In this document: piece after piece, positions 24,970 to 34,600 of the stretch
How the letters are laid out: each line of letters starts with the position of its first letter
Position numbering within the stretch: the stretch's first letter is position 1
DNA from: Lentimicrobium saccharophilum
GTDB lineage: Bacteria; Bacteroidota; Bacteroidia; Bacteroidales; Lentimicrobiaceae
NCBI RefSeq assembly: GCF_001192835.1
Contig: NZ_DF968182.1
Span: 442,349 to 506,348, forward strand
Length of the DNA: 64,000 nt
Reading direction: 5' to 3'
Position numbers and translations under genes: made by a program
Notes under the pieces: generated by a model
The model's input: the letters and a program-made list of their open reading frames with translations, nothing else
The model's database searches: none
Told to the model about the DNA's origin: nothing

Positions 24970-27750
24970 TTAGTGCGCTTCCAGCCAGTTGCTGCCGGTG
25001 CTCATCTCCACTTCGACCGGTATGCTGAGTTCTATGGCCGATTTCATCAGGCGTTCAATCACCGGTTTTACCGTTTCCACTTCATCCTGATGCACATCGA
25101 ATACCAGTTCGTCGTGCACCTGCATAATCATGCGCGATTTCAGTTTCAGGCGCTCAAATTCCCGCTGTATGCTGATCATGGCAATTTTGATCATGTCTGC
25201 CGACGATCCCTGAATAGGTGCATTGATGGCATTCCGCTCGGCGAATCCCCTTACGATTGCATTGCCTGAATTAATGTCGCGCAGGTAGCGCCGCCGTTTT
25301 TTAATGGTTTCCACATAACCATGCTCCCGTGCAAAGGTGATGATTTCATCCATATAACGCTTGATCCCCGCGAAACGCTCAAAGTATTGACTGATGATTT
25401 CGGCAGCTTCCCTGCGGGGGATGTTGAGGCGTTCCGACAAACCGAAAGCTGAAATGCCGTAAATAATGCCGAAGTTTACCGTTTTTGCATTTCGGCGCAT
25501 CTCTTTGGTCACTTCACTGATATCAATATTATATATCCTGGCCGCTGTAGCTGTATGGATGTCAATACCATGGCGGAATGCTTCCTGCATGGCTTCATCG
25601 CCGCTGATGTGGGCGATCAGGCGTAACTCAATCTGCGAATAGTCGGCCGAAAGCAGCACAAATTTATCATTCCTGGGAACAAATGCCTTTCTGATCTCAC
25701 GGCCCCGTTCTGTACGAATCGGAATATTCTGCAGGTTGGGATTGTTGGAACTCAGCCGGCCTGTGGAAGCCACTGCCTGATTGTATGAGGTGTGTATCCT
25801 GCCGGTTCTGGGATTAACAAGCAGAGGAAGGGTGTCAACGTAAGTAGATTTAAGCTTTGTCAGCGAACGGTAATCAAGAATCTGTTGCACAATGGGATGC
25901 TTGTTTATCAGCTTCTGAAGCACATCTTCGCTGGTGGAATGCTGCTTGGTTTTGGTCTGTTTGGGATTGTCCGACAGTTGCATCTTGTCGAAAATGATCT
26001 CACCGAGTTGTTTGGGAGACGCGATGTTAAATTCTTCTCCGGCAAGGAGGTAAATCTCTTTTTCCACTTCGGCAATTTCCTTCTCAAGTTGTTCCGAAAA
26101 CTGGTTCAGGTTTCCGGAGTCAATTTTCACCCCCTCGGCTTCCATGGCAGCCAGCACCTTCACCAGCGGCATTTCTATTTCGTCGAACAGCGCTCTCGTA
26201 TCAGTTTCAGCTAACTGAGGTTCAAGGGCAATCCGCAGTTGAAGAGTAATATCGGCGTCCTCACAGGCATACTCTTTCAGTTTTTCGGGATCCACCGAGC
26301 GCATACTTAACTGATTTTTGCCCTTTTTTCCGATCAGTGATTCAATCGAAACAGGCTCATAATTCAGATAGGTGCGTGCCAGAAAGTCCATATTGTGCCG
26401 CATGTCCGGCTCAATCAGGTAGTGGGCGATCATGGTATCGAAAAGCGACCCGTTCACATTGATCTCATACCATTTCAGCACGGAAATGTCGTATTTCATG
26501 TTTTGCCCTGTTTTGCCGATGGTTTCATCGGCAAATACCCCTGCAAACTCCTTTACTATCTCAACGGCTTCAGAATAGCGGTCGGGTACCGGAACAAACC
26601 AGGCTTCTCCTGGTCTGGTGGCAAACGACATGCCGACAAGCTCCACATTGTTGGCATCCAGCCCTGTTGTTTCCGTATCAAAGCAAAACATGCCTGATTT
26701 TCCGAGGTGAGTTACCAGCACTTTCCTTTTTTCAGGAGTATCAGCCAGGTGATATACATGAGGCACCTGATCGATGTTGCTCAGGGTTGCTATGGTTTCG
26801 AGGGGTTCTCCGGCAGCAGCGAAAAGATCGGCGGCTTGCTTGCCGGCGGGCGGACTTCCCTTTTCCAGATCGGTAAATACCCGTTTGGCGAAGGTCCTGA
26901 ACTCAATCTCCTCGAAAAGGGTTTGTAGTTTATTGATATCCGGAGGCGTCAGTTTCAGCGCATCCTCCTCAAAAGTTAAGGGAACATCCAGGATGATGGT
27001 AGCCAGCTGCTTCGACATCAGCGCCTGTTGTCCGAATGTCTTTACCTTTTCGCGAAGCCCGGCTTTATCAATTTTCTCAGCGTTCTCAATCAGGTTTTCC
27101 ACATTGTCAAAGTCTTTCAGCAGGTTTCTGGCGGTTACTTCTCCTACGCCCGGAATACCGGGGATGTTGTCGGAAGCATCGCCCCAGAGGCCCAGCATAT
27201 CTATTACCTGATCAGGGCGTTTAACCCCGAATTTTTCGCAAACCTCTTTCACCCCCATAATTACAGGATCTTCGCCTGGTTTTCCGGGCTTATACTGTAG
27301 GATATTGTCACTCACAAGCTGGCCAAAATCCTTGTCGGGCGTCATCATGTAAACGGTAAATCCCTTGTTTTCGGCCTGTTTGGCCAGGGTGCCAATCACG
27401 TCGTCGGCTTCATACCCGTCAACAGCGAGGATGGGAATATTGAAGCCCCTGATGAGTTGCATGATGTAGGGGATGGCTGTGGAGATATCTTCAGGCATGG
27501 CTTCGCGGTTAGCCTTGTATGCTGAAAAGTCTTCGTGCCTGACGGTGGGGGCGTGGGTGTCGAAGGCAACCCCGATGTGGGTGGGCTTTTCATTTCTGAT
27601 TACATCATACAGCGCGTTGGCAAAGCCCAGAATGGCCGAGGTGTTTAATCCTTTTGAGGTGATGCGCGGGTTTTTGTTCAGGGCGTAATAAGCCCTGTAG
27701 ATCAGCGCCATGGCATCCAGTAGAAAAAGTTTCCTGCCTTCCTGTGACAT
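24970..27750 (-). CDS. polA: DNA polymerase I
   Basis: The preferred start is the ATG at 27750 (MSQEGRKLFLLDAM), giving 926 residues. The frame is open to 27792, but a -7 box at 27806-27813 would put transcription start almost at that codon. The N-terminal 5'-3' exonuclease/FEN domain (about 1-290) has LLDAMALIYRAYYAL and DGYEADDVIGTLA. The 3'-5' exonuclease domain (about 340-530) keeps its DEDD residues (CFDTETTGLD, QNMKYDISVLK, YACEDADITLQL), so proofreading should be active. The polymerase domain has motif A LSADYSQIELR, motif B RRNAKTVNFGIIYG and motif C MQVHDELVFDV. It fills gaps in repair and lagging-strand synthesis. Confidence 0.97.
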   Translation of the reverse strand: MSQEGRKLFLLDAMALIYRAYYALNKNPRITSKGLNTSAILGFANALYDVIRNEKPTHIGVAFDTHAPTVRHEDFSAYKANREAMPEDISTAIPYIMQLIRGFNIPILAVDGYEADDVIGTLAKQAENKGFTVYMMTPDKDFGQLVSDNILQYKPGKPGEDPVIMGVKEVCEKFGVKRPDQVIDMLGLWGDASDNIPGIPGVGEVTARNLLKDFDNVENLIENAEKIDKAGLREKVKTFGQQALMSKQLATIILDVPLTFEEDALKLTPPDINKLQTLFEEIEFRTFAKRVFTDLEKGSPPAGKQAADLFAAAGEPLETIATLSNIDQVPHVYHLADTPEKRKVLVTHLGKSGMFCFDTETTGLDANNVELVGMSFATRPGEAWFVPVPDRYSEAVEIVKEFAGVFADETIGKTGQNMKYDISVLKWYEINVNGSLFDTMIAHYLIEPDMRHNMDFLARTYLNYEPVSIESLIGKKGKNQLSMRSVDPEKLKEYACEDADITLQLRIALEPQLAETDTRALFDEIEMPLVKVLAAMEAEGVKIDSGNLNQFSEQLEKEIAEVEKEIYLLAGEEFNIASPKQLGEIIFDKMQLSDNPKQTKTKQHSTSEDVLQKLINKHPIVQQILDYRSLTKLKSTYVDTLPLLVNPRTGRIHTSYNQAVASTGRLSSNNPNLQNIPIRTERGREIRKAFVPRNDKFVLLSADYSQIELRLIAHISGDEAMQEAFRHGIDIHTATAARIYNIDISEVTKEMRRNAKTVNFGIIYGISAFGLSERLNIPRREAAEIISQYFERFAGIKRYMDEIITFAREHGYVETIKKRRRYLRDINSGNAIVRGFAERNAINAPIQGSSADMIKIAMISIQREFERLKLKSRMIMQVHDELVFDVHQDEVETVKPVIERLMKSAIELSIPVEVEMSTGSNWLEAH

Positions 27751-27805
27751 ATTCGGGAGATTTTGGTTGTGATGCAATCGTCCGGGATTCAATTACCCCG
27801 TCAGG

Positions 27806-27813
27806 CAAAGATA
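27806..27813 (-). promoter_or_regulatory. Candidate -7 box for polA
   Basis: On the minus strand TATCTTTG matches TAnnTTTG, 55 bp before the chosen polA start at 27750. There is no clear -33 TTTG. Confidence 0.45.
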
Positions 27814-27870
27814 AGAAACCAACAGCAATCCCCTGAGCCATCTTTTGGGTTAAACCCTATTTTATAAATT

Positions 27871-27998
27871 GGTAGCCCTGAAGGGCTGAACTATTGATTC
27901 TATGAGGGTAATCCCGGTTTAGTGCTTGTTCAGCGCAAAACTGATTGTACTGATTACAAACACTTAATCGTTTATACTATGTCAAATGCCCAATCCGG
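27871..27998 (+). repeat. Intergenic dispersed repeat, copy A
   Basis: A roughly 127-bp intergenic element, running from GTAGCCCTGAAGGGCTGAAC to AATCCGG. It recurs in the same orientation at 60451-60577. Hand alignment without gaps gives about 95 of 127 identical positions. Both copies open with a small inverted repeat: here AGCCCT-GA-AGGGCT. It lies between the polA promoter and the aminotransferase promoter and has no reading frame shared between the copies. Confidence 0.7.
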
Positions 27999-28042
27999 GC
28001 TAAATGAATTTTACAGTTTCGCGCACGGCGTTCATATTTTAT

Positions 28043-28050
28043 TATATTTG
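28043..28050 (+). promoter_or_regulatory. -7 box for the aminotransferase gene
   Basis: TATATTTG matches TAnnTTTG, 22 bp before the ATG at 28073. The nearest -33 candidate (TTTC at 28017-28020) is 22 nt upstream. Confidence 0.45.
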
Positions 28051-28072
28051 CCTGTGATCAATTTTATGAATT

Positions 28073-29230
28073 ATGGAAAATTATACCGGCAGCCTGATCT
28101 CCAAGCTGCCGTTTACCGGCACCAGCATTTTTGCTGTGATGTCGGCATTGGCAAAAGAGCACAACGCCATTAACCTTTCGCAGGGGTTCCCCGATTTCCC
28201 TGTTTCGGAAGAGCTGATCAAGCTCGTGAACAGCTATATGAAGAAGGGATTGAACCAGTATGCACCCATGCCCGGCATACTTCCGCTGCGCGAAGGGATA
28301 TCGGAAATGTTTGAAACCAGATACGGCGTCAAATACCATCCTGAAACGGAGGTGACCATCACCGCGGGAGCAACCCAGGGTCTGTTCTCCATTATATCGG
28401 CATTTATCCGGCCGGGTGATGAAGTGGTTGTACTCGAACCAGCCTACGACAGTTATGCCCCGGCCGTAATGCTGCAGGGAGGCATGGTGAAATACGCCCG
28501 GCTTCAGGCGCCGGATTATTCCATCAACTGGGATACTTTCCCGGCACTGATCAGCGGCCGGACCCGCATGATCATCATCAATTCTCCGCACAACCCCACC
28601 GGCACCATTATCAAAGCCAAAGACCTGAAAAAACTTGACACGCTGCTGAAGAACAGGGATATCCTTGTACTCAGTGACGAGGTTTATGAACACCTGATTT
28701 TCGACGGGCACACCCATGAAAGCATTTGCCGGTATCCCGGGCTTGCTTCGAGAAGTCTGTTGGTAGGCTCCTTTGGAAAAACATTTCATGCAACCGGCTG
28801 GAAGTGCGGGTTTGTATTGGCTCCGCCTCAGCTTACCGCCGAATTCCGTAAAGTGCACCAGTTTGTGGTTTTTGCAGTGAATACACCGGTGCAGCATGCC
28901 ATTGCAGAGTATCTGCGCAATCCTGAACATTATAAGCACCTGGGCCGTTTTTACCAGGAAAAGCGCGATTTATTCCTCAACCTCATAAAAGGGTCGAGGT
29001 TTAAAGCGGTGCCGGCTTCAGGGACTTATTTTCAGCTGCTCAACTACAGCAAAATAAGTGATGAAAAGGAAACTGCCTTTGCCGAACGGCTGACCCGGGA
29101 GTTTAAGATCGCTTCCGTTCCGGTATCACCCTTCTACCACAACCAGGAAGATAACAAAGTGCTCAGGTTCTGCTTTGCCAAAACCACGGAAACACTTGAA
29201 AAGGCCGCTGAAATTCTCTGCAGGATATAA
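28073..29230 (+). CDS. PLP-dependent aminotransferase, YbdL / glutamine transaminase K-like
   Basis: This 385-residue fold-type I class I/II aminotransferase has N174 in SPHNPTG, D202 and Y205 in SDEVYEHL, and the Schiff-base K236 in GSFGKTFHATGWK. The N-terminal motif NLSQGFPDFP is typical of the methionine aminotransferase / kynurenine aminotransferase (KAT) group. It probably transaminates methionine, aromatic amino acids or glutamine with 2-oxo acids such as 4-methylthio-2-oxobutanoate. The next gene (41 bp downstream) encodes an omega-amidase-like nitrilase. That pairing is well known for glutamine transaminase K activity, since the amidase removes 2-oxoglutaramate and drives the reaction. 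Family assignment is strong; the in vivo substrate is inferred. Confidence 0.9.
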   Translation: MENYTGSLISKLPFTGTSIFAVMSALAKEHNAINLSQGFPDFPVSEELIKLVNSYMKKGLNQYAPMPGILPLREGISEMFETRYGVKYHPETEVTITAGATQGLFSIISAFIRPGDEVVVLEPAYDSYAPAVMLQGGMVKYARLQAPDYSINWDTFPALISGRTRMIIINSPHNPTGTIIKAKDLKKLDTLLKNRDILVLSDEVYEHLIFDGHTHESICRYPGLASRSLLVGSFGKTFHATGWKCGFVLAPPQLTAEFRKVHQFVVFAVNTPVQHAIAEYLRNPEHYKHLGRFYQEKRDLFLNLIKGSRFKAVPASGTYFQLLNYSKISDEKETAFAERLTREFKIASVPVSPFYHNQEDNKVLRFCFAKTTETLEKAAEILCRI

Positions 29231-29271
29231 TTCCTGCATTAAAAGATGGATGTTCACTAATCTTTAAATAT

Positions 29272-30072
29272 ATGAAACCAACAGGATATTTGCGCGTTTC
29301 AATCATTCAGGCTTCGCTGGTCTGGGCAGATAAGTTGAAAAATCTGGAGTATTTTGACAGGGAGATTGCTCAACTGGGCGGGCAAACAGATCTGATCGTG
29401 CTTCCGGAAATGTTTGCCACAGGCTTTGTGATGGATGCAAGCAAGGTGGCCGAGCCGATGAATGGGGTTATTATGCAGTGGATGGCCAATCACGCCTCAA
29501 AACTTGATTGTGTGATTACCGGCAGCGTTGCCATTAAAGAGAAGGGAAAATTCTACAACCGGCTGATCTGGATGCGCCCCGACGGCAGTTTCGAATATAC
29601 CGATAAACGGCATCTTTTCAGGATGGGGAATGAGCAGGAATACTTTACGGCCGGCGAAAAGCCCCTGGTGGTTACCCTGAAAGGCTGGAAGGTACGCCCG
29701 TTGATCTGCTACGATCTCCGTTTTCCCGTTTGGAGCAAAAACCGCCTGATCGACGGCCAATACGAATACGATCTGTTGATTTATGTGGCCAACTGGCCGG
29801 CCAGCCGCAGCTATGTGTGGAAATCGCTGCTCACCGCACGCGCCATCGAAAACCAGGCATATTGCATCGGGGTGAACCGCATCGGCAAAGACGGGAAAGG
29901 CATTCCCCACAGCGGTAACTCAATGGTGCTTGATTTTAAAGGCCGTTTTCAGGTGAACGCACCGGCAAATAAAAGCTATACGGAAACCGCACTGCTCGAT
30001 TATACAGAACTGACTTCCTTCAGGCAACGGTTTGCCGTAGGCCTTGACTGGGACAGTTTCACGATACACTAA
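29272..30072 (+). CDS. Nitrilase-superfamily amidohydrolase, omega-amidase (YafV-like)
   Basis: This 266-residue cytoplasmic protein has the full nitrilase triad: E46 (LPEMFATGF), K112 (YTDKRHLFRMG) and C146 (PLICYDLRFPVW). Length and motifs match the omega-amidase/YafV branch. That branch hydrolyses the terminal amide of 2-oxoglutaramate or 2-oxosuccinamate to give 2-oxoglutarate or oxaloacetate plus ammonia. It lies 41 bp behind the aminotransferase gene on the same strand and is probably co-transcribed. Together they would recycle the 2-oxo acid of methionine or repair wrongly transaminated glutamine. Confidence 0.9.
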   Translation: MKPTGYLRVSIIQASLVWADKLKNLEYFDREIAQLGGQTDLIVLPEMFATGFVMDASKVAEPMNGVIMQWMANHASKLDCVITGSVAIKEKGKFYNRLIWMRPDGSFEYTDKRHLFRMGNEQEYFTAGEKPLVVTLKGWKVRPLICYDLRFPVWSKNRLIDGQYEYDLLIYVANWPASRSYVWKSLLTARAIENQAYCIGVNRIGKDGKGIPHSGNSMVLDFKGRFQVNAPANKSYTETALLDYTELTSFRQRFAVGLDWDSFTIH

Positions 30073-30159
30073 AGTTGACGGTTGCGCCTTACCTGCTCCG
30101 CGATTTTAAAACCCTGAGCGGCATGTGATCGTCAGTGCCACTTCACTATAGTTGATTTT

Positions 30160-31392
30160 ATGAAATTTGAAGATTCAAATTTTGAACCGGTTATAAAGAA
30201 AAACCTGGCTACGGCAGGTTTTACCCGCCCTACCGATATACAGTTCAGGGCTATTCCTCCTGTGCTGCGCGGTGAGGATGTGCTGGCCATTGCCCAGACC
30301 GGAACGGGTAAAACCGCAGCCTTCGTCATCCCGGTTCTGAACATACTGTTGCGCAACAAGCGACATGAAGCGGGGATCCGGTGCCTGGTAATGGTTCCCA
30401 CCCGCGAACTGGCCCGGCAGATTACCTCGGTGTTCAATACCCTGGGCAAGGGCAGTGGAATCAAAACACTCTCTGTTTTCGGAGGAGTGGAGCAGGAACC
30501 ACAGATTGAAAGGCTCAACCAGGGGGTTGATATTCTGGTTGCCACACCCGGCCGCATGTTTGACCTGGCCAGCCAGGGATACCTCTCTGTGGACCATGTG
30601 CAGATACTGGTGCTGGATGAAGCCGATCATATGCTCGATCTGGGATTCATCAACGACATCCGGCAATTGGTAACTAAACTTCCTGCCCGGAGGCAAACCC
30701 TCTTCTTCTCGGCTACCATCAATCCTGAAATTAAAAAACTGGCCTATTCCCTGGTGAAAAATGCCATCCGCATTCAGATTTCACCCAAAGATCCGGTATC
30801 CAGGAATGTTGACCACAGCGTGGCCTTTATCGGCATGGACGACAAGCGCTTCTTTCTCGAACGCATGATCAATGATCATCCTGAAAGTAAAATTCTGGTT
30901 TTTGTGCGTACAAAGGTCAGGGCAGAGAGGGTCTGTGCCGCCCTTGAAAGGGTGGGTATCCAAAGCCGGGTTATGCATGGTGATGTGGAACAGAAAAAAC
31001 GGTTTGCCACCCTGAGCCAGTTCAGGGAAGGATTATTCAAAGTGTTGATTGCTACGGATGTAACAGCCAGAGGCATTGATATTCCGGATGTGGAATACGT
31101 GGTGAATTACGACCTGCCAGAAAAGGCTGAGAACTACGTGCACCGTGTGGGCCGCACCGGTCGCGGCAACCGGCGGGGTACGGCGGTTTCTTTCTGCAGT
31201 AATGAAGAAAAGCCCCTCCTTGAGGCCATCGAAGCCTTTATGGAGAAGGAGATACAGGTACTCAGTATCGACTGTACGGATTATGAAGCCATCGTTGACC
31301 TGGCCGTCGAAAGCCCCAAAGACTGGCGCTCACTGATTGAACAGGCGGAGAAGGACGAAGAAAAACACCGCAAGGGGAAACGGAAGAAATAG
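30160..31392 (+). CDS. DEAD-box ATP-dependent RNA helicase (RhlE/SrmB-like)
   Basis: This 410-residue protein has all core motifs: Q-motif F21 and Q28 (FTRPTDIQFRAI), motif I AQTGTGKT (K51), Ia PTRELARQI, II D153-D156 (VLDEADHMLD), III FFSAT, motif IV region ILVFVRTK, V DVTARGIDIPDV and VI HRVGRTGRG. The C-terminal extension is short and basic (EKHRKGKRKK), a likely RNA-binding tail. It unwinds short RNA duplexes, with probable roles in ribosome assembly or RNA decay. It lies 87 bp after the amidase gene on the same strand; whether it shares the transcript is uncertain. Confidence 0.94.
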   Translation: MKFEDSNFEPVIKKNLATAGFTRPTDIQFRAIPPVLRGEDVLAIAQTGTGKTAAFVIPVLNILLRNKRHEAGIRCLVMVPTRELARQITSVFNTLGKGSGIKTLSVFGGVEQEPQIERLNQGVDILVATPGRMFDLASQGYLSVDHVQILVLDEADHMLDLGFINDIRQLVTKLPARRQTLFFSATINPEIKKLAYSLVKNAIRIQISPKDPVSRNVDHSVAFIGMDDKRFFLERMINDHPESKILVFVRTKVRAERVCAALERVGIQSRVMHGDVEQKKRFATLSQFREGLFKVLIATDVTARGIDIPDVEYVVNYDLPEKAENYVHRVGRTGRGNRRGTAVSFCSNEEKPLLEAIEAFMEKEIQVLSIDCTDYEAIVDLAVESPKDWRSLIEQAEKDEEKHRKGKRKK

Positions 31393-31596
31393 GTTTCCGG
31401 GAAACCCGGGCAGTTGGAAATTGACCCATCAGACCTTAACACTCCTGCTTTCCTCTTTTTCTATATCGCTGAGCCTGATCAACCGGTATATTCCGTATTA
31501 ATGCAACAAGCATTGCAGCATATGGAAACGGTATTCCGGAATTCCGGCGCTCTGCCGGGCGTTTCAGTAATATCCTGATATAACGCACATTTTAAC

Positions 31597-31604
31597 TAAC
31601 TTTG
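31597..31604 (+). promoter_or_regulatory. -7 box for mfd
   Basis: TAACTTTG matches TAnnTTTG, 25 bp before the GTG start at 31630. No TTTG is seen 19 nt upstream. Confidence 0.45.
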
Positions 31605-31629
31605 CAGCCTTCATTTAATCCGGCAAGCC

Positions 31630-34600
31630 GTGAAAGCTTCCCAACTGACTGAACACTACCGCAACAACGAGGCTGTTGCGGCTTTGGGTGTTTTATGCAA
31701 TTCAAAAGAAACTTTCAGGATGCACCTGAAAGGAATGGCAGGCTCTGCCGCTGCCGTGGTGGCTTCCGCGGTGTTTGCCAATTCAGGCCCGCTTCATCTG
31801 ATTATTCTTCCCGAAAAGGAAGAAGCCGCTTATTTTTTCAACGATCTTGAAAATCTGATGGGAGAACAGGAGGTGCCTTTCCACAAAAAGAAGGTGCTTT
31901 TCTTCCCCACCACCTACCGCCGGCCCTACGAAATTGATAAGACCGACAACATCAATGTTTTGTCACGCACCGAAGTGATGAAACGCATCGGTACACGCGA
32001 GGGAGGCAGCCTGGTGGTTACCTATCCCGAAGCGCTGGCCGAAAAGGTGGTCAGTAAAGCATATCTGAAGAAAAATACCCTCAGAATGGGACTGGGCGAA
32101 AGCCTCTCCATTGATTTTGTCATTGACCTTCTGGCTGAATACGGTTTTGAGCGGGTCGATTTTGTTGTTGAACCGGGGGAGTATGCGCTGCGCGGCGGGA
32201 TCATCGACGTGTTTTCCTATACCAACGACCGGCCTTACCGGATCGAGTTTTTCGGAGATGACGTGGAGTCCATCCGTACCTTCGATCCAGCAACGCAATT
32301 ATCCATTGACCGGCTCGATCACATCACCATTACGCCCAACGTGCAGGACAGGGCCCTGCGGGAAAAACGGGAGCCTTTCCTTTCCTATATCGGCCGGAAT
32401 GCCGTGGTTTGGGTGCGCGACCTTGCGTTTGCCACCGACCGTATTGCAAAAGAGTTTGAGAAAGCTGAAAAAGCTTTCGCAGAGCTCTCTCCCGATATCC
32501 GGCACCTGGAGCCCGGTGAGCTTTTCGTAAATGCAGAAAGTTTTAAGAGTGACATTCTTTCCCACCCATTGATCGAGATTGGCAGTCATTTCCTGATTAA
32601 AGAAAGCGGGCAGATTGAGTTCAGCATGCAGCCACAGCCTTCCTTCAACAAGAATTTTGACCTGCTGCTGCAGAACCTTGATGAAAACAGCCGGGATGGG
32701 ATCACTAACCTTATTCTGGCTGACAACCCAAAGCAGACTGAGCGGATTCAGACCATCTTCAGTGACCTGAAAGCCAACCGGGGAATGGCCGAAGTCGGAC
32801 TTAACTATGACCTGGTCAATCTTTCACTGCATGAAGGCTTTATCGACCGGGGGAATAAGCTGGCCTGTTACACCGACCACCAGATTTTCGACAGATATCA
32901 TAAATACCGCATTCGCGATGGATATGCCGGCAAGCAGGCCATCACCATGAAAGAGATTTATGACCTGCAGCCCGGTGATTATGTGACGCATATCGACCAT
33001 GGGGTGGGGAGGTTCGATGGTCTGGAGAAGATAGAAAACAATGGCAGGCAACAGGAGGCCATCCGGCTGATTTATCAGAACAACGATATTCTTTATGTGA
33101 GCATTCATTCGCTGCACCGCATCTCGAAATATGTCGGCAAGGAAGGTACGGTACCATCGCTCAACAAACTGGGATCCAATGCCTGGAACAAACTGAAAAG
33201 CAAAACCAAGCAAAGGGTAAAAGATATCGCCAAAGATCTGATCAAACTCTACGCCGAACGGAAGGCTGCGGATGGCTTTAACTTCAATCCGGATACCTAC
33301 ATGCAGCATGAGTTGGAGGCATCATTTATCTACGAGGATACCCCCGATCAGGTAAAGTCGACGGCGGATGTCAAGCGCGATATGGAGAAGTCTTATCCCA
33401 TGGACCGCCTGGTATGCGGGGATGTGGGTTTCGGGAAAACCGAAATTGCGGTGCGCGCGGCATTCAAGGCGGTAGCCGACAGCAAGCAGGTGGCAGTGCT
33501 GGTGCCAACAACCATTCTGGCTTTGCAGCATTTCCGTACCTTCAGCGAACGCCTGAAAGAGTTTCCGTGCAGGGTGGATTACATCAACCGGTTCAAGAGC
33601 ACCAAACAGCAAAACAGCACATTGAAAGATCTGGAAGCAGGGAAAATTGATATCCTGATCGGGACGCACCGGCTGGTAAGCCAGGATGTGAAGTTCAAAG
33701 ACCTCGGCCTGATGATCATTGACGAAGAGCAGAAATTTGGCGTGGCAACGAAAGAAAAGCTGAAAAAACTAAAGGTGAATGTCGATACCCTGACCCTGAC
33801 GGCTACGCCCATTCCGAGGACACTGCAGTTTTCACTGATGGGGGCGCGCGACCTGAGCGTGATCAATACACCTCCTCCCAACCGCTATCCGGTTCAGACC
33901 GAATTGCATGCCTTTAATGAGGAAATCATCAGGGATGCCATTCATTTTGAGCTTTCACGGAGCGGACAGGTGTTCTTTGTGCACAACAGGGTAAATAACA
34001 TCATCGAGGTGGCGGGCATGATTCAGCGGCTGGTGCCGGATGCCAAAATCGCCATCGGGCACGGGCAGATGGAAGGTCATAAGCTGGAAAAGATCATGCT
34101 CGATTTTGTGGAAGGATATTATGATATCCTGATAGCGACAACCATCATCGAATCGGGGCTTGATATCCCCAATGTAAATACCATTATCATCAATGAAGCC
34201 CAGAATTACGGGCTGAGCGACCTCCATCAGCTCAGGGGAAGAGTGGGGCGGACCAATAAAAAGGCATTCTGTTATCTGCTGGCCCCACCGCTTTCGGCAC
34301 TCACCGATGAAGCCCGTAAAAGGCTGAAAGCCATTGAGGAATTCTCTGAGTTGGGCAGCGGGTTCAACATCGCCATGCGCGACCTCGACATTCGCGGCGC
34401 CGGGAATATCCTCGGAGCGGAACAAAGTGGTTTTATCTCCGAAATCGGGTTCGAAATGTATCAGCGCATTCTCGACGAAGCAATTCTCGAGCTTAAAGAA
34501 ACCGACTTTAAGGAGCTTTACCACGATGAAATTCCTGTGCAAAAAGAGTTTGTCAGGGAATGCCTGATCGAAACCGATCTCGAAATCATGCTCCCTGACA

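Noticed and set aside
28064-28939. A 291-codon open frame antisense to the aminotransferase gene
   Set aside because: It is a shadow of the strong coding sequence on the other strand; its translation shows no family motif.
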